From: Bacteroidetes bacterium GWF2_33_16
GTDB taxonomy: Bacteria; Bacteroidota; Bacteroidia; Bacteroidales; UBA12077
DNA length: 64,000 nucleotides
NCBI GenBank assembly: GCA_001768565.1
Contig: MEOE01000012.1
Span: forward strand, 1 to 64,000
Direction of reading: 5' to 3'
How positions within the stretch are numbered: the first letter of the stretch is position 1; each line of letters starts with the position of its first letter. This document shows positions 1 to 7,624 of this stretch, one piece after another. Position numbers and translations under genes: made by a program. Below the pieces are notes generated by a model. It was not told where the DNA came from. It saw only the letters and a program-made list of their open reading frames with translations, and did no database searches.

Positions 1-121
1 AAGGGCATGCCCTTGGTTGAAAATAAAACTGTATTTTTAACTAATAATAATTAACCTAAAAAGTGTAAACTTATTTTAGGACGATACAGACTCTCGCAGA
101 ATTCAATAACTCAACGCAACA
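1..121 (+). repeat. Probable truncated, diverged attC-like element
   Basis: The window opens with AAGGGCATGCCCTT, a perfect 14-base palindrome. Its AAGGGCATGC is also found in the element at 2157 (positions 2171-2180). The stretch 93-119 (CGCAgaattcaataaCTCAACG..ACAA) resembles the right end of the elements at 914 and 2157 (CGCACAAAAAAAAGCCTCAACCG). The distance between these two landmarks is about the same as in the 2157 element. The middle is not clearly alignable, so this is a weak call for a sixth, decayed copy whose left end lies before the window. Confidence 0.35.
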
Positions 122-147
122 AATGAAAAATAATTGACTGCTTTTAA

Positions 148-176
148 TTGATGTAATTGAAATTTATCTAATTTTG
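148..176 (+). promoter_or_regulatory. Bacteroidota-type promoter for the methyltransferase at 201
   Basis: A TTG at 148-150 is followed, after 18 bases, by TAATTTTG at 169-176, fitting the Bacteroidota -33/-7 pattern TTTG-N19-TAnnTTTG. The predicted transcript starts about 20 bases before the ATG. It lies inside the first cassette, so that gene may carry its own promoter. Confidence 0.4.
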
Positions 177-200
177 TTTTAGGTACTTATACAAATATTT

Positions 201-863
201 ATGATGAATAAATTAATTTTAAAAGTATTAATTTTTTATCCTCTTTTTATTTGTGTTTTTCTGTTTTTACCAGCAGGATCATGGAAATTTTGGGAAGCTT
301 GGATATATTCATTTGCACTTTTTATCCCAATGATAATAACATTATCTTATTTAGTAAAAAATGACCCAGCTCTGTTACAACGAAGATTAAGAACAAAAGA
401 ACGAGAAAAAAACCAGAAGATAATTGTTCGTTTATTTAGATTACCTTTTATTCTTGGATTTTTACTACCAGGTATCGATTATCGTTATAACTGGTCAGAA
501 GTACCAACATTGTTAGTCTTATTAGCTAATATTATGGTATTACTCGGTTATTTTTTAATATTTTTCGTTTTTAGAGAAAATAGTTATACATCACGGATAG
601 TAGAAGTTGAAAAAGATCAGAAGGTAATATCTACAGGACCTTATTCTTTCGTTCGTCATCCTATGTATTCTGGAACGATAGTAATGTTTTTATTCACTCC
701 ACTTGCGCTTGGTTCTTGGTGGGCTTTATTAATATACATGTTTTTACCATTGGTTTTGATACTAAGAATATTAAACGAAGAAAAAACCTTAAAGAAGGAG
801 TTAACCGGCTATGATGAATACTGTCAAAAAGTTAGATATCGTTTAATTCCATATCTTTGGTGA
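201..863 (+). CDS. Isoprenylcysteine carboxyl methyltransferase-like (ICMT/PEMT-fold) membrane protein
   Basis: A 220-residue polytopic membrane protein with hydrophobic segments near residues 8-24, 32-51, 82-90, 102-124 and 160-190. The signature GPYSFVRHPMYSG at 146-158, followed by an EE near 193 and a basic C-terminal tail, is the SAM-binding end of the ICMT/phospholipid-methyltransferase family. Bacterial members methylate small or lipid substrates that are mostly unknown, so the substrate cannot be named. Two ATG codons are adjacent (201, 204). It is the first gene of the cassette-like region, and an attC-like element begins 50 bases after its stop. Confidence 0.8.
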   Translation: MMNKLILKVLIFYPLFICVFLFLPAGSWKFWEAWIYSFALFIPMIITLSYLVKNDPALLQRRLRTKEREKNQKIIVRLFRLPFILGFLLPGIDYRYNWSEVPTLLVLLANIMVLLGYFLIFFVFRENSYTSRIVEVEKDQKVISTGPYSFVRHPMYSGTIVMFLFTPLALGSWWALLIYMFLPLVLILRILNEEKTLKKELTGYDEYCQKVRYRLIPYLW

Positions 864-913
864 CAATTAATTTGCGAAACTATTATTATAGTACTATCCA
901 ATAAAACAAACGC

Positions 914-1041
914 TTACAGCGGCTCTAAAAAAATGCGGAGTGAAGTGGTTTTCGAACATTTTTACTATTTCTAAACATTATTAATGGCGGATTGATAGCT
1001 AATGTGATCAATCCCGCACAAAAAAAAGCCTCAACCGTTAC
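914..1041 (+). repeat. attC-like imperfect palindrome, copy 1
   Basis: It begins TTACAGCGGCTC and ends GCCTCAACCGTTAC. The ends are imperfect inverted repeats (TAAC..TGCGGG outer and inner arms), and the whole is about 128 bases. It shares the central stretch TCGAACATTTTTACTATTT and the right part (GGCGGATTGATAGCT, CCCGCACAAAA) with the elements at 2157 and 3691. Position after a stop codon, size and TAAC/GTTA ends fit an integron attC site; a different family of dispersed palindromes is the alternative. Confidence 0.65.
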
Positions 1042-1042
1042 A

Positions 1043-1110
1043 AGTAATTAATATTTATAAAAATCCAAAAGAAATTCATTTACTTATTTTTAGTTTTTGC
1101 AGTTTGATAA
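1043..1110 (+). pseudogene. Dead duplicate of a lipoprotein gene start
   Basis: This stretch copies the upstream and signal-peptide region of the gene at 1213, offset by 150 bases: AGTAATTAATATTTATA occurs at 1043 and at 1193, followed by matching sequence. Read in the corresponding frame it gives IQKKFIYLFLVFAV then TGA, against MKKLIYIFLVLAVLGC in the live gene. The start ATG has become ATC and the frame stops before the lipobox. It sits directly after the attC-like element, exactly where a cassette gene would start. Confidence 0.6.
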
Positions 1111-1212
1111 AGTTTACCTACCTTAGGTTTAATTAACGGTCTGAAAAGGGAAACAAGAAAACAAAAATACACTTGTATTTGAAGACCATTCCAGTAATTA
1201 ATATTTATATAA

Positions 1213-2142
1213 ATGAAAAAGCTTATTTACATATTTTTAGTTTTAGCAGTTTTGGGCTGTAAAGAAAGTTCAAAGCAAGTAGAAGAAACTGTTGTATCTG
1301 AATCAGTCAAATCTGAAGCTCAAGTTATTGAAAAGGAAGTTCTAACAAATCTTGATGAATATATTACTTTGATTGACAGTTTGAATGTATATGACATTTC
1401 ATCAATTAAAGTTTTAAAGAATTATGTTATTAATAAGATATATGTTTCAGATGAGCTTGCTGATTCTGCTTACTATTTATTCATGGAATTCTTTTATACT
1501 TCAGCAAAAAACTTGAGAGATAGTGTAGAAATAAAATACCCTAATTTGATTGAAAAACTATATAAACATGAAGAAGATTCAGAAGTAAGAGAGTTTTTGG
1601 GACTTTTAGACGACTGTGGCTTAGACCTTTATACGACAGACGGATATTTTAATGTAGAAATTCAACCAGACTTCTTCTACGAAACCTTTAAAGATAATTC
1701 GTCTCCCTCTTTAAAGACTTTTCTTCAATTAAGAGATAGAGAATTGAAAAACGCTTTTTCAAAAAATGCAATACTTTTAATATCCTTTAACGATTTAGCT
1801 CATAGAATCTACAATTGGGAAAGGTATCTAAATGACTATCCTGATACAAAATTAAAAAATGAAGCAAATTACTTTTTAAAAATTTACCGTGAAACTTTCT
1901 TAACTGGAATGGATAATACAAGACTTTTTGACACGGAAAGTAGAATCCTTTTACATGAAGTAAAGCAAAGTTACGAAAGCTATATAAAGAATCATGCTGA
2001 TACTAAATCTGGAATGATAATTCAGGAGTATTATGAAATATTAAAAAGAAATCAATTTAAGTATTCTGATAGTATTAATTATATTCTAAAGAAATATAAC
2101 CTGAATTTAATGCATGGAATCCAACCACATGTAATAAAATAA
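1213..2142 (+). CDS. Putative lipoprotein of unknown function
   Basis: 309 residues. The N-terminus MKKLIYIFLVLAVLGC is a lipoprotein signal with lipobox cysteine at residue 16, followed by a polar Ser/Glu-rich linker. The rest is soluble and mostly helical in composition, rich in Asp, Tyr and Lys, with no motif I recognise. A stretch near residues 200-300 (WERYLNDYPDTKLKNEA.., ESYIKNHADTKSG) resembles paired helical TPR-like repeats. It is probably anchored in an envelope membrane facing the periplasm. An attC-like element starts 14 bases after the stop. Confidence 0.7.
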   Translation: MKKLIYIFLVLAVLGCKESSKQVEETVVSESVKSEAQVIEKEVLTNLDEYITLIDSLNVYDISSIKVLKNYVINKIYVSDELADSAYYLFMEFFYTSAKNLRDSVEIKYPNLIEKLYKHEEDSEVREFLGLLDDCGLDLYTTDGYFNVEIQPDFFYETFKDNSSPSLKTFLQLRDRELKNAFSKNAILLISFNDLAHRIYNWERYLNDYPDTKLKNEANYFLKIYRETFLTGMDNTRLFDTESRILLHEVKQSYESYIKNHADTKSGMIIQEYYEILKRNQFKYSDSINYILKKYNLNLMHGIQPHVIK

Positions 2143-2156
2143 ATATTAAAAACTGG

Positions 2157-2286
2157 TAACAGCGGCTCAAAAGGGCATGCGGGGTAAAGGAAATCTCGAA
2201 CATTTGTACTATTTTTTAAATTATTAGCAGTAGATTGATAGCTAAAATGATCAATCACGCACAAAAAAAAGCCTCAACCGCTAGCA
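2157..2286 (+). repeat. attC-like imperfect palindrome, copy 2
   Basis: It begins TAACAGCGGCTCAAAAGGGC and ends GCCTCAACCGCTAGCA, about 130 bases. It aligns along its whole length with the elements at 914 and 3691, including the TCGAACATTTGTACTATTT core and the GATTGATAGCTA stretch. It starts 14 bases after the lipoprotein stop and ends 62 bases before the next start codon, the usual layout of an integron cassette recombination site. Confidence 0.65.
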
Positions 2287-2348
2287 AGCATTTTACATCA
2301 GCATCGTTTATAGATAACGTCAAACAGATAAAGATATAAGGAAAAATT

Positions 2349-3680
2349 ATGGAAAAATTAATATTATTCTTGATAACTTTTTGTTTAGTAAGCTCAATTA
2401 AAGGCCAGATAAACACAAAAACAAACATAAGTTTCGAGAAAAAAATACCTGTATGGATGGCTGAAAACAAAGTTCCTTGTTTAGGTGTAGGCATTATAGA
2501 AGATGGGGAGCTTAAATATGTAAATGTTTTCGGAGAACTTAAAAAGGATGTTCCTGCGCCTAAGAATACTATTTTCAATATAGCTTCAATGACAAAGCCA
2601 ATTGTTGCGATAGTTACATTGAAATTAGTAGAATCTGGTCAATGGAATCTTGACGAATCACTCGATAAATATTGGATAGACCCCGATGTTTTAAATGACA
2701 CCTTACATAAAAAGCTAACTACACGTTATATATTGAGTCATCAGAGCGGATTTCCAAATTGGCGTACTGATAATAAATTGAAATTCGAATTTGAGCCTGG
2801 AACTGAATTTAAATATTCGGGCGAAGGATATGAATATTTAAGAAAGGCCTTAGAACATAAGTTTAATAAATCATTAGCAGCATTATCTGATTCTGTTTTA
2901 TTTAAGCCATTAGGTATGAATGATTCATATTTTGTATGGAATGATAATATTAAAAATACAAGATTTGCTTTTGGTCATGATGGTCAAGGCGATATATATG
3001 AAGGTCAGGATTGGGGTTCTGTAAATGCAGCAGCAAGCATGCTTATGTCAACAGAAGATTTCGGTAAATTTCTGATTTATGTAATGAACGGTGCAGGTCT
3101 TTCCCCTAAATTATATAATGATATGATAAGTCCTCAGGTAAATGTACGGGAGCATGTTGCAAGATGTTTAGGTTGGGGTTTAGTGTTTGATTTACCAAAT
3201 GCTGAATATGCCATTGAGCATGATGGCGGAAATCCTGGAATTAAAACTATAGGTTTTATTTTGCCAAAATCTAAGCGGGGGATTGTTGTTTTGACCAATG
3301 GAGATAATGGAATATTTGTTTACAATAAAATTATAAGTGAGTCTCTTGATTTAGGGAAAGCGTTTTTAGATATTTCAAATAATGCTTATGATGCTGCTGT
3401 AATAAAATTATCCAATGAAATATTAGATAAATATGTAGGAACATACAGTCGTTCTGATGTTAGCGGATATAATTTAATAATCAAAAGAGAAGGAAACGAA
3501 CTTATAATATCAGGAGATGGCGTGCCATTCATGACATTAGTACCTGAATCAGAAAATAGATTTTTTATAAAAGGCTTTGGCTATCAATATGAATTCATTA
3601 AAGACGAAATGAATATTGTTACAAAAATGAATATATATGAAAAAGGGAAACTTTTATTAGACTCGAAGAAAATTAAATAA
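2349..3680 (+). CDS. Secreted serine hydrolase, beta-lactamase/penicillin-binding fold (class C-like)
   Basis: 443 residues with a signal peptide (about 1-20). The catalytic SxxK is SMTK at 80-83, with a tyrosine motif YSGEGY at 156-161 and a HDGGNPG motif corresponding to the third active-site box. Roughly residues 350-443 form a beta-rich C-terminal domain of the DUF3471 type often fused to such enzymes. Members hydrolyse peptides, esters or cell-wall stems; true beta-lactamase activity is not implied. It lies between two attC-like elements (62 bases after one, 10 before the next). A start at 2349 agrees with the signal peptide. Confidence 0.85.
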   Translation: MEKLILFLITFCLVSSIKGQINTKTNISFEKKIPVWMAENKVPCLGVGIIEDGELKYVNVFGELKKDVPAPKNTIFNIASMTKPIVAIVTLKLVESGQWNLDESLDKYWIDPDVLNDTLHKKLTTRYILSHQSGFPNWRTDNKLKFEFEPGTEFKYSGEGYEYLRKALEHKFNKSLAALSDSVLFKPLGMNDSYFVWNDNIKNTRFAFGHDGQGDIYEGQDWGSVNAAASMLMSTEDFGKFLIYVMNGAGLSPKLYNDMISPQVNVREHVARCLGWGLVFDLPNAEYAIEHDGGNPGIKTIGFILPKSKRGIVVLTNGDNGIFVYNKIISESLDLGKAFLDISNNAYDAAVIKLSNEILDKYVGTYSRSDVSGYNLIIKREGNELIISGDGVPFMTLVPESENRFFIKGFGYQYEFIKDEMNIVTKMNIYEKGKLLLDSKKIK

Positions 3681-3690
3681 AAGCGTTTGC

Positions 3691-3817
3691 TAACAGCACT
3701 TCGCATTTTATACGGGGTGAAGGAATACTCGAACATTTTTACTATTTTTAAACTTTATTAACGGCGGATAGCTATGAAGGGCGAAAACCCGCACAAAACA
3801 CAAGCGCAAACCGTTAT
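3691..3817 (+). repeat. attC-like imperfect palindrome, copy 3
   Basis: It begins TAACAGCACTTCGC and ends GCGCAAACCGTTATA. Here the arms pair best (TAAC..CTTCGC against GCGCAAACCGTTA). It shares TCGAACATTTTTACTATTT, GGCGGATAGCTA and CCCGCACAAAACA with the other copies. It starts 10 bases after the serine hydrolase stop. Confidence 0.65.
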
Positions 3818-4143
3818 AAATAAGCCGCGAAAAATTATAAAACTTGAGCAATTCAGCACTTATAGACAGGTATGAAATTTAAGAATCTTTTTTTGCGTTC
3901 TGAAAGATTTTATATTATGAAAGAGAATTTACATTCTGACAATTAAGGTATTTTTATTCGTGCTGATTGATACTAAATTTATCAATATAGTTTTAGTAGG
4001 TATGATAGAAAATTACTCACTTCGTTCATGAAAAAAGTTGTTTTAGTTTTTTCCATCCCATTTCTGCATTTTTAACAAATATGTATTTCTTATAGAAAAA
4101 AATGCTTTTATTAAATTATTTTTATATCCTAATATTTTACATT
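3818..4143. other. Long AT-rich intergenic stretch inside the cassette region
   Basis: 326 bases with no convincing gene. A 24-codon reading frame at 3872-3946 starts ATGAAATTTAAGAATC and could be the remnant of a lost cassette gene, but it matches nothing I know. No clear terminator is visible. Confidence 0.4.
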
Positions 4144-4737
4144 ATGAAGATTATGAAATCGAATCTGTTTTTTTTATTTATGCTAGCTATATTCTTAAGC
4201 TCATGTTCTAAAGTCAAAGTATCTGCAAAAGATAGTTATGAGACTGTTAATTTCCCAGATGGTTCATTTGCTTATTTGAATAAAAATAGCTCCGTTGAAT
4301 ATGATAAGAATTTTACAAATAGAATCATTAAACAAAAAGGTGAAGTTTTTTATGAAGTTACAAAAGGAAACAATCGTTTTATTGTGGAAACTGAATCAGG
4401 AGAAGTAAAAGTTCTTGGAACAAAATTTAATGTTAAATCAACTAGAAACGAATTAGAAGTTGAAGTTGAATCAGGTTTAGTGGAACTGAAAGTTGACAAG
4501 CTAGTAAATGAGGTAAAAAACGGACAGAAAGCAGTATTTAAAGAAACAGAAAAAAATATTAAGATAGCAAAAGCGGAATTGAAGCATAAACAATGGATAA
4601 ATGATTTGGAAAAAGATTTTAAAAAATTAGGAAAAGAAATTGTAAAGGACTCCAAACAACTTAAAAAAGAATCAAAAAAAACAGGCAAGAAAATAAAAAA
4701 AGATTTTAAGAAGTTAAAGAAAAAAACAACTAGTTAA
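4144..4737 (+). CDS. FecR-domain lipoprotein with lysine-rich helical tail
   Basis: 197 residues from the ATG at 4144. An upstream in-frame ATG at 4102 would add a second hydrophobic run and is less likely. The signal ends in a lipobox (IFLSSC). The middle resembles the FecR periplasmic domain: a start like FPDGSFAYLNKNSSV and the motif VKVLGTKFNVKS. Normal FecR anti-sigma regulators have a cytoplasmic segment and one membrane helix; this one is instead lipid-anchored and lacks a sigma-binding part. About the last 55 residues are a highly basic amphipathic helix of alternating lysine and hydrophobic residues. Function unknown; a regulatory role is not supported by its context. Confidence 0.7.
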   Translation: MKIMKSNLFFLFMLAIFLSSCSKVKVSAKDSYETVNFPDGSFAYLNKNSSVEYDKNFTNRIIKQKGEVFYEVTKGNNRFIVETESGEVKVLGTKFNVKSTRNELEVEVESGLVELKVDKLVNEVKNGQKAVFKETEKNIKIAKAELKHKQWINDLEKDFKKLGKEIVKDSKQLKKESKKTGKKIKKDFKKLKKKTTS

Positions 4738-4812
4738 GGTTAAAAAATCAAATTTTTCCATTTCTCAAAACTAACTTTTATTCTATGAGAAAAATAATTT
4801 TTATTGCGTTAA

Positions 4813-5349
4813 GGTATTGAATTGGCAGGTAACTATCCAGAACGATTTACAAAATTGATATTAGCATCAGCAGTTTCTAAAAAATGGTTAAGTGAAAATG
4901 ATAAAGTATTTGAAATTGCAAATAAAATATTTAATCCATTTAGTGAAAAACTTACCTGGGGGCTTATTCGTATGTTATCTGGCATTTTCCCAAGATTGAT
5001 TGCAGAAAGCTTTTATCCAAACTTTACCAAAAATTTAAAACATAACCTTACTAAAAAAGATATCCTGGAACTTATAAAAACCATAAGAAAGTTCCGTTCA
5101 AAAAAGGGATTTATAAATGATATAAACCAAAATATTGATGACAATATTATTCAAAAAATTGAATGTCCAACTCTAATTATTCATAGCGAAAGTGATAATA
5201 TTGTTCCCATAGAGTTTGCTAAATACTCCAACAGTAAAATTAAAAATTTCAAACTCGAAGTTCTTAATAACGAGTGGGGACATTTGTTTTGGATTGGAGA
5301 TGATTCAAAAAATTCAATAACCAAGACTATAAATTTTATTGAAGAATAA
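4813..5349 (+). pseudogene. Alpha/beta hydrolase, N-terminal half deleted
   Basis: The frame opens after a stop at 4810-4812 and reads GIELAGNYPERFTKLILASA, the sequence that normally directly follows the nucleophile elbow of an alpha/beta hydrolase. The remaining ~175 residues contain the cap region, the acid-residue strand (LIIHSESDNIVP) and the catalytic-histidine motif NNEWGHLFWIGD. The oxyanion strand and catalytic serine are absent, and no remnant of them is seen upstream. The first usable start is a TTG at 4822. The gene therefore looks inactive. A short frame MRKIIFIALRY at 4784-4819 abuts the break and may be the head of another deleted gene. Confidence 0.8.
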
Positions 5350-5384
5350 TAAAGATAGGATTTTTAATAAAAACGCCCTATTTG

Positions 5385-5510
5385 TAACATTTGTTCAGCA
5401 AAAACGCAGGTTGAAAGGTTTGCATGCAAAACATTAGATTCGTTAGGTTATCCAACGAGGAACAATAAAACAGGCTGGAAACTTGCACAAAACAAAATCG
5501 CAACTATAGA
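5385..5510 (+). repeat. attC-like imperfect palindrome, copy 4 (diverged)
   Basis: It begins TAACATTTGTTCAGC and ends GCACAAAACAAAATCGCAAC. Relative to the copy at 3691 it keeps CGCAGGTTGAAAGG (for TACGGGGTGAAGG), AAAACATTAGA (for GAACATTTTTA), CCAACGAGG (for TTAACGGCGG) and GCACAAAACAAAATCGCAA (for GCACAAAACACAAGCGCAA). The length is 126 bases. It lies 35 bases after the hydrolase-fragment stop. Confidence 0.5.
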
Positions 5511-5584
5511 ATCATCATGCTATGGCAACTAACAAACAAGAACATTAATTATTATGGGTTTGCCTCCAAATAAACTATTATAAC

Positions 5585-5619
5585 AAACTAGCCTTCTGAA
5601 TATTTTGAAGGCTAGTTTT
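5585..5619 (-). terminator. Rho-independent terminator for the NTF2-like lipoprotein gene
   Basis: A perfect stem AAACTAGCCTTC / GAAGGCTAGTTT around a 10-base AT loop lies 36 bases past the minus-strand stop at 5655. It can act in both directions, with T-rich sequence on either side. Confidence 0.65.
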
Positions 5620-5654
5620 ATTCTATTGATCTCTCGATGCATTTAATGATTAAC

Positions 5655-6125
5655 TTAATTTGGCATATCGCTATTTCCTATACTTAAAATGCATTTCCAT
5701 TGATTATCAATCCTTTTCCAGATATCAACAAATTTATTATTTGTTGATACTATTCCTATTGGTGTTTTTTTATTAAAATGGGAATGTCCTCGAACATAAG
5801 CAAAGTCACCTGATTCCGAAACTTCAATAGTATCTAAACCATAAGTATATGAATCAAAAAGAATAGTTGTATCAGCAAACCATTTTTCATTTGATTTGCG
5901 TATGGCTTCAGTGCCGATATAAATAGGTGCGTTCGGATCCATATAAACACCATCTGACGATGAAAAACTTAAAATTTTTTCTATGTCTTTTATCAGTAGT
6001 GCAGCAGTCCATTGATCTTCAAGATTGCGAATTATTTCTGCTTCTTTAAGAGTATCCACTTTGGGTGTGGAAGTGCATCCGATTAAAATGAAAAGGATGC
6101 AAAAAAATCCTAACATCTTTCTCAT
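5655..6125 (-). CDS. NTF2/SnoaL-like (DUF4440-type) lipoprotein
   Basis: 156 residues. The signal peptide ends in lipobox LIGC (cysteine 17). The mature part has the cone-shaped NTF2-like pattern: an amphipathic helix EAEIIRNLEDQWTAALLIKD, then DGVYMDPNAPIYIGTEAI, and C-terminal strands with DIWKRIDNQWKCILSIGN. Such stand-alone domains in Bacteroidota are periplasmic or membrane-anchored proteins of mostly unknown ligand. It is the only minus-strand gene in the cassette-like region and has its own terminator. A distant paralogue lies at 36218. Confidence 0.75.
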   Translation of the reverse strand: MRKMLGFFCILFILIGCTSTPKVDTLKEAEIIRNLEDQWTAALLIKDIEKILSFSSSDGVYMDPNAPIYIGTEAIRKSNEKWFADTTILFDSYTYGLDTIEVSESGDFAYVRGHSHFNKKTPIGIVSTNNKFVDIWKRIDNQWKCILSIGNSDMPN

Positions 6126-6405
6126 ACTTTAAGTTTTAAGTTATTATTAAATGGATATTTGTTATATCAAATTTCGAATTTTTTAAAATAAAAGTCAATT
6201 ATTATTTTTAATATTTTATAAATCAATTAAATATATAATCATTTACAGCAAGAATATCGGTTCACATTTTATGCTTGGCGAAGTGGTTATTTGACATTTG
6301 ACATTTAATTTTTAATTTTAAACACTAAACTAGGGTAAGGAACGTAGGAGGAAAATTTACGCTAATCTCAGCCATAGCTGTTGTGTACAAATATTGAGAA
6401 AAGAC

Positions 6406-7209
6406 ATGCAGTATGATAAATTAACATATTCAGAGATAGATAAGATTGGTTATCTTCAGCCTGAAGGATGGCCTGATATTACTGATGTTTTTCGTTTCTA
6501 TTGTAGTTGTGATTTTTGTAATCCAATAAAAATTACAATAGATAGTAAAATCGTGGGGATTGGCTGTTCAATTTTTTTTGACAAAACAGCATGGTTAGCC
6601 CATATCATCGTTAATCCTGAGTTTAGGAAACGAGGAATTGGATACAAAATAGTTGATTATTTATTAAATGATATTAAGAAAAGAGGAATTGAAACTTCTT
6701 TGCTAATAGCAACTGAACTGGGAGAACCTTTATATTTAAAATCAGGATTTCGTCTGGTTTCTAATTATCGCTATTTCAAAAGAAATTCATCAAAAATTGA
6801 CAATCAATTCACAAGTAAAATTCAACCCTATAAAGCAGGTTTTTATAGCGACATAATCAAGCTTGATAAATATATTTCTGGTGAAAACAGGGAAAATCTA
6901 CTTAAAGGTTATTTAATCAAATCATTTGTTCATATTAACAACAACGTAATAGATGGATTTTATATACCCGATTTAGGAGAAGGACCAATTTTTGCTATAA
7001 CAATTGATGCTGGAAAGGAATTAATGCGATTTAAATATTCTACAATTGATAAGGCTACTTTGCCTGATGAGAATCAAGCTGGAATCGAATTTATTAAGGA
7101 GTTGGGCTTTATTGAAACAAATACGATTGGAAAAAGAATGATTTTAGGGAGTGACATTGAATGGAAACCTGAAATGATATATAGTAGAATTGGAGGGAAC
7201 TTTGGATAA
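6406..7209 (+). CDS. GNAT-family N-acetyltransferase with C-terminal second GNAT-like domain
   Basis: 267 residues from the ATG at 6406; a TTG at 6394 would add four residues. The first half is a GNAT fold: AWLAHIIVNPEFRKRGIGYK contains the acetyl-CoA pyrophosphate loop (R-K-R-G-I-G) and GEPLYLKSGFRLV the end of the domain. The second half (from about residue 150) resembles the second domain of YitH-type acetyltransferases (Acetyltransf_18). The acceptor is unknown. Acetyltransferases are common integron cargo. An attC-like element begins 21 bases after the stop. Confidence 0.8.
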   Translation: MQYDKLTYSEIDKIGYLQPEGWPDITDVFRFYCSCDFCNPIKITIDSKIVGIGCSIFFDKTAWLAHIIVNPEFRKRGIGYKIVDYLLNDIKKRGIETSLLIATELGEPLYLKSGFRLVSNYRYFKRNSSKIDNQFTSKIQPYKAGFYSDIIKLDKYISGENRENLLKGYLIKSFVHINNNVIDGFYIPDLGEGPIFAITIDAGKELMRFKYSTIDKATLPDENQAGIEFIKELGFIETNTIGKRMILGSDIEWKPEMIYSRIGGNFG

Positions 7210-7230
7210 AAAATATCTATACACAAAATT

Positions 7231-7352
7231 GGTAATAAAGATTGCAGGTGATTAGTGCTTTGGTGACTAAAGTATTCTCTTTGTTTATGTTTTCAGCAGT
7301 TACTTATCAGGCAAGGTGTAAAACTAACGCACTGCTTTATACCCAATTACCA
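7231..7352 (+). repeat. attC-like palindrome, copy 5 (most diverged)
   Basis: It begins GGTAATAAAGATTGCAGGTG and ends ACGCACTGCTTTATACCCAATTACCA. The ends form an imperfect inverted repeat (TGGTAAT..AAAG..GCAG against CTGCTTTA..ATTACCA). TTGCAGGTGA at the left and CGCAC about 20 bases before the right end sit at the same offsets as in the other copies, but the centre does not match. It follows the GNAT stop by 21 bases and closes the series. Confidence 0.4.
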
Positions 7353-7624
7353 TTAAAAATAATCAAGACTAATAAATATCATTTATAATTCTTCTAATCA
7401 TTATAAAGGGTTTATTTTAGACTAGCCGATAAAATGATTTCTTTAACATATCCACAATAAACAAAATAAATCTTTAATAGGAGCAATCTTTATTATTACT
7501 TTTGAACGATAAAAAATTTATAACTATAATTGCAATAAGCTTTTTAATTAATCCGAACTCTTTTAAATAGGTTTTTGTCGATAGCCTTGAAAGAGAAATG
7601 ATAAAGAAACGATAAATTTATTTT
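7353..7624. other. Intergenic stretch at the edge of the cassette region
   Basis: 272 AT-rich bases with no supportable gene, repeat or strong hairpin. It separates the last palindrome from the methyltransferase at 7625. Confidence 0.4.

Noticed and set aside
2079..2578. Minus-strand open frames at 2079-2264 and 2255-2578
   Set aside because: They run antisense to real genes and through the palindrome at 2157, have no start context or family resemblance, and are explained by AT-rich sequence.
2349..3680. Calling the serine hydrolases at 2349, 23666 and 26523 antibiotic-resistance beta-lactamases
   Set aside because: They have the SxxK fold but not clear class A, C or D signatures in full; related proteins are mainly esterases or peptidases.
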